In this document: piece by piece, positions 50,276-52,991 of the stretch
Layout: the number at the start of each line of letters is the position of its first letter
Numbering within the stretch: the first letter of the stretch is position 1
Assembly: GCA_016295455.1 (NCBI GenBank)
Contig: JAEDLE010000008.1
Span: 1-52,991, forward strand
Length of the DNA stretch: 52,991 nt
Source of the DNA: Bacteroidales bacterium
GTDB lineage: Bacteria > Bacteroidota > Bacteroidia > Bacteroidales > UBA932
Direction of reading: 5' to 3'
The notes under the pieces: generated by a model
What the model saw: the letters and a program-made list of their open reading frames with translations, nothing else
Databases searched by the model: none
Told to the model about the DNA's origin: nothing
Translations under genes and position numbers: made by a program

Positions 50276-52468
50276 ATGAAACATTTGAAAATGCTTGCGG
50301 TACTGGCCGCAGGCGCAGTGACAGCAATGAGTTGTTCAAAGACAGAACAGGGACCTGCATACATAGGTCCGAGCACGGTAAAGGTTGATGACGGCAGGAT
50401 GACTCCTGAAATGATGATTACCATGGGTCGTCTTTCTGACCCTCAGCTCTCCCCTGACGGCACAACCATACTCTACGGCGTCAGCTATACCTCCCTCGAG
50501 GAGAACAGAAGCTGCCGCAATCTCTTCATCTGCAACGTGGACGGCAGCGGCAAGATGCAGCTCACGCGCGAGGGCAGAAGCATTTCCAACGCAAGGTGGA
50601 TCGAAGGCGGAAAAAAAATCGCCTACCTCCAGGGCGGTCAGATCTGGGTCGCGCCATATTCGGACGGACGTCTGGGAAAGGCCGTGAAAGTCTCTGACGT
50701 CAAAAACGGAATCAGTGAGTTCCTCCTTTCTCCCGACGAGGCCCAGCTGCTATATGTCAGCACCGTACCTTCCGACGTCACCACTCCGAAAGATGCGGAC
50801 CCGCGCCTGGACAAGGCTCAGGCATATGCCACCGACGACCTCAACTACAGGCACTGGGACCATTGGGTGACCGAGCTCTCCCATTCATATGTTGCGGCCT
50901 GGAACGGCTCCGTGATAACGGAAGGCAACTCCGTCGACATACTCGGCGGCCCGGATGTCAAGTATGAACTTCCTCTTGCACCTCACAGCGGCATTGAGCA
51001 GATCAGCTGGTCTCCTGACGGAACCGCGTTGGCATATTCCTGCAAAAAACTTGAAGGAAAGGAATATGCCTTCTCGACGGACACGGAGATTTATGTATAT
51101 GACATCGTGACCGGTGTGACGTCGGTCATCCCTATGGGCGGCGGCTATGACACCGATCCTGTATGGAGTCCTGACGGCAGCCGCATAGCCTGGCTGAGTA
51201 TGAGGAGAAACGGCTATGAGGCTGACAAGACAAGGCTTATGGTCGCAACCGTAAGCAGGGGAGAGGACGGCAGCGCGACCTTCTCCGACATAAGGGATCT
51301 TACCTCGGAATTCAAGTATTTCGCTGCCGGCCCTAAGTGGAGCGATGATGGCAAGTCAATATATTTCAACGCTTTGGCTGAAGGGCTTCAGGGTATCTTC
51401 AAAGCTTCTGCCGAGGGCGGCATCGAGCGTCTGACTGCAGAGGACGCGTGGTTCGACTTCAGCACTCCTTTCGCCGTGCTTGCTGACGGAACCTTGCTCG
51501 CCACATACAACTGTATGGACTTCCCGACCGAACTCGTATCAGTCAAGGACGGTGTGCATACCCAGGTAAGCCACGAAAACGAGCATCTGCTCAGCCAGCT
51601 CAAGCCGCACAGGACCGAAGCAAGATGGGTGAAGACGGTTGACGGAAAGTCAATGCTCACCTGGGTGCTTTTCCCTCCTGAGTTTGATGAAAACAAGACC
51701 TATCCTGTCATCGAGATGTTCCTCGGCGGCCCTCAGGGCACCATCAGCCAGAGCTGGTCATACAGGTGGAACTATGCGCTGATGGCCAACAGGGGATACA
51801 TAGTCGTGCTCCCGAACAGACGCGGTACCACAGCCTTCGGCTCCGAGTGGTGCGAGCAGATTTCCGGAGACTACATCGGTCTCAACATGCAGGACTACCT
51901 CTCTGCCGCAAAGATGATAAAGGCAGAGCCATATGCCGGAAAGATTGCCGGAACCGGAGCCTCATACGGCGGATACTCAGTCTATTACCTCGCCGGAATA
52001 CACGAGGGCATATTCGACTGCTTCGTTGCCCATGCCGGCATATTCGACGAGAAATACATGTATTACACCACCGAGGAGATGTGGTTCCCGAACTGGGACA
52101 ACGGCGGTCTTGACGAATATGCCTTTGAGGCCGGAAAGGTCGGCCCTGCGGGTGACGGCGTCACTTTCGGAGGTATGAAGCAGGGAGGTTCCCCATGGAG
52201 TTCCAACGCGCTTGCAAAGAGACACTATTCAAACTCTCCTTCGGACAATGTGACCAGGTGGGACACCCCTATACTCTGTATGCACGGCATGCTTGATTTC
52301 AGAATCCCTTATGACCAGGGCATGGCGGCTTTCAATGCGGCCAGGATGATGGGCGTACCAGCCCGTCTGGTGGTGTTCCCTGAGGAGAACCACTGGATAC
52401 TCCAGCCTCAGAATGCACTCTACTGGCACAAGGAGTTCTTCGACTGGACCGACAGGTGGTGCAGGTAG
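50276..52468 (+). CDS. S9 family serine peptidase (dipeptidyl-peptidase/acylaminoacyl-peptidase type), lipoprotein
   Basis: A 730-residue exported exopeptidase. The N-terminal signal MKHLKMLAVLAAGAVTAMSC is a lipobox with Cys20 as anchor. Residues about 35-450 form a seven-blade propeller of TolB/PD40-like repeats (LSDPQLSPDGTTILYG, then YDTDPVWSPDGSRIAWLS). The C-terminal alpha/beta hydrolase carries the triad Ser563 (GASYGGYS), Asp674 (MLDFRIP) and His706 (EENHWI). Length and layout resemble dipeptidyl-peptidase 5-like enzymes. It follows the WYL gene by 15 bases and ends with a strong terminator, so it may share the upstream transcript. Confidence 0.93.
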   Translation: MKHLKMLAVLAAGAVTAMSCSKTEQGPAYIGPSTVKVDDGRMTPEMMITMGRLSDPQLSPDGTTILYGVSYTSLEENRSCRNLFICNVDGSGKMQLTREGRSISNARWIEGGKKIAYLQGGQIWVAPYSDGRLGKAVKVSDVKNGISEFLLSPDEAQLLYVSTVPSDVTTPKDADPRLDKAQAYATDDLNYRHWDHWVTELSHSYVAAWNGSVITEGNSVDILGGPDVKYELPLAPHSGIEQISWSPDGTALAYSCKKLEGKEYAFSTDTEIYVYDIVTGVTSVIPMGGGYDTDPVWSPDGSRIAWLSMRRNGYEADKTRLMVATVSRGEDGSATFSDIRDLTSEFKYFAAGPKWSDDGKSIYFNALAEGLQGIFKASAEGGIERLTAEDAWFDFSTPFAVLADGTLLATYNCMDFPTELVSVKDGVHTQVSHENEHLLSQLKPHRTEARWVKTVDGKSMLTWVLFPPEFDENKTYPVIEMFLGGPQGTISQSWSYRWNYALMANRGYIVVLPNRRGTTAFGSEWCEQISGDYIGLNMQDYLSAAKMIKAEPYAGKIAGTGASYGGYSVYYLAGIHEGIFDCFVAHAGIFDEKYMYYTTEEMWFPNWDNGGLDEYAFEAGKVGPAGDGVTFGGMKQGGSPWSSNALAKRHYSNSPSDNVTRWDTPILCMHGMLDFRIPYDQGMAAFNAARMMGVPARLVVFPEENHWILQPQNALYWHKEFFDWTDRWCR

Positions 52469-52494
52469 AAGTCCTGAAGCAGATACTTTTCAGG

Positions 52495-52532
52495 GAGGGT
52501 GGCTGACAGGTGATTCAGCCGCCCTCTTTCGT
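52495..52532 (+). terminator. Terminator of the recG-WYL-S9 series
   Basis: A 12-bp stem GAGGGTGGCTGA/TCAGCCGCCCTC with one G-U pair, 8-base loop, followed by TTTCGTATTCTT. Confidence 0.8.
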
Positions 52533-52677
52533 ATTCTTATGGATATGCCGGTTCATACGGTTATGCCGCCACCTCGCCCTTGAGAAATGTCCTCCATTTC
52601 CGTCTGTCTCCTTCCGTTTTGTGGGAATACGGCAAAAAACGGTATATTAGCATATTCATTCCGTATTTTATTTGCAC

Positions 52678-52991
52678 ATGAAACTGAATTTTACCTTAGA
52701 AGACGTCATAGCGATTGTCAGGCAAGCGTCCGGAATAATGTCGGAAACCAGTTTTTCCGTATCCAGCAAAGATGGATATGCCAACATAGTCACCTCCTGT
52801 GACCTGGCGATTCAGTCTTTTCTCGAGGATAAGCTCGCAAAACTTGCCCCGGGCTCGGGCTTCCTCTGCGAGGAAAACGATGAGATTAAAGATGGGACGG
52901 ATGGCCTGACCTGGGTCATAGATCCGATAGACGGAACTGCAAACTTCTCGCGCGGCATAGCCGACTGCTGCATATCCGTTGCTCTTCTGGA
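52678..52991 (+). CDS. Inositol-monophosphatase family protein, 3' part cut by window edge
   Basis: The first about 104 residues of a lithium-sensitive phosphatase-fold enzyme are visible. The metal-binding motif is WVIDPIDGTANF with the preceding acidic pair CEEND. The family dephosphorylates inositol phosphates, 3'-phosphoadenosine phosphates or fructose 1,6-bisphosphate; the visible part cannot separate these. The start MKLNFTLEDVIAIVRQASG is placed at the ATG at 52678. It lies only three bases after TTTATTTG, so either the promoter box is elsewhere or the message has no leader. The frame is open to the window end. Confidence 0.9.
   Translation, partial: MKLNFTLEDVIAIVRQASGIMSETSFSVSSKDGYANIVTSCDLAIQSFLEDKLAKLAPGSGFLCEENDEIKDGTDGLTWVIDPIDGTANFSRGIADCCISVALL

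Overview
The window is a stretch of chromosome from a moderately GC-rich member of the Bacteroidota, most likely order Bacteroidales. The grounds are: promoter boxes of the form TAnnTTTG, often with TTG or TTTG 19-20 bases upstream; N-terminal lipoprotein signals; a TonB-dependent receptor with a carboxypeptidase-like N-domain; a DUF1573 protein; a histone H1-like small basic protein; a type III glutamine synthetase; and a fused acetyl/feruloyl esterase. The gene set (pyruvate:ferredoxin oxidoreductase, 2[4Fe-4S] ferredoxin, five exported peptidases, a GH2 beta-galactosidase, a xylan-type esterase) fits an anaerobic gut-type saccharolytic and proteolytic lifestyle. I see no rRNA, CRISPR array, insertion sequence or prophage. 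Coding density is high and almost every gene is an intact core or family-recognisable gene.

Layout: 1-7.3 kb carries tyrS (cut by the window edge), tpiA, a small lipoprotein coupled to an M6-type metalloprotease, a histone H1-like protein, rplY-pth and a C11 (clostripain) lipoprotein. 7.4-11.2 kb is a plus-strand run of a PlsC-like acyltransferase, dipeptidyl peptidase III and a XerC/D recombinase. 11.3-16.5 kb has ferredoxin, a DUF1573 protein, a TonB receptor and pgi. 16.7-19.4 kb has the CE6-like/CE1 esterase and a Mom/GNAT-like protein. 19.4-24.8 kb has a minus-strand operon rlmN - patatin/Omp85 autotransporter - recX, diverging from recA. 24.8-32.5 kb has tdk, an acidic repeat protein with rsmI and a helix-hairpin-helix protein, then parE with an acyltransferase and an acyl-CoA ligase. 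32.6-38.8 kb has glnN preceded by a LysR regulator, diverging from an M16 double-domain protease. 38.9-43.5 kb has pyruvate:ferredoxin oxidoreductase and fabD. 43.6-44.1 kb has tRNA-Arg(CCG) and a non-coding stretch with tandem terminators. 44.1-52.5 kb has GH2, recG, a WYL regulator and an S9 peptidase in a close-packed series. The window ends inside an inositol-monophosphatase family gene.

No clearly new multi-gene system is visible. The best leads are regulatory or architectural. They are a long 19-bp-arm inverted repeat between the LysR regulator and the M16 protease; an 11-bp-arm inverted repeat enclosing the PFOR promoter box; three copies of a GACTTCGT-type motif between rlmN and recA; two genes whose promoter box lies exactly 5 bases before the start codon, implying leaderless mRNAs; a type Vd autotransporter placed between rlmN and recX; and a host gene resembling a domain found in phage proteins. 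Start codons were re-chosen from the raw sequence wherever the longest open frame began with an implausible extension.
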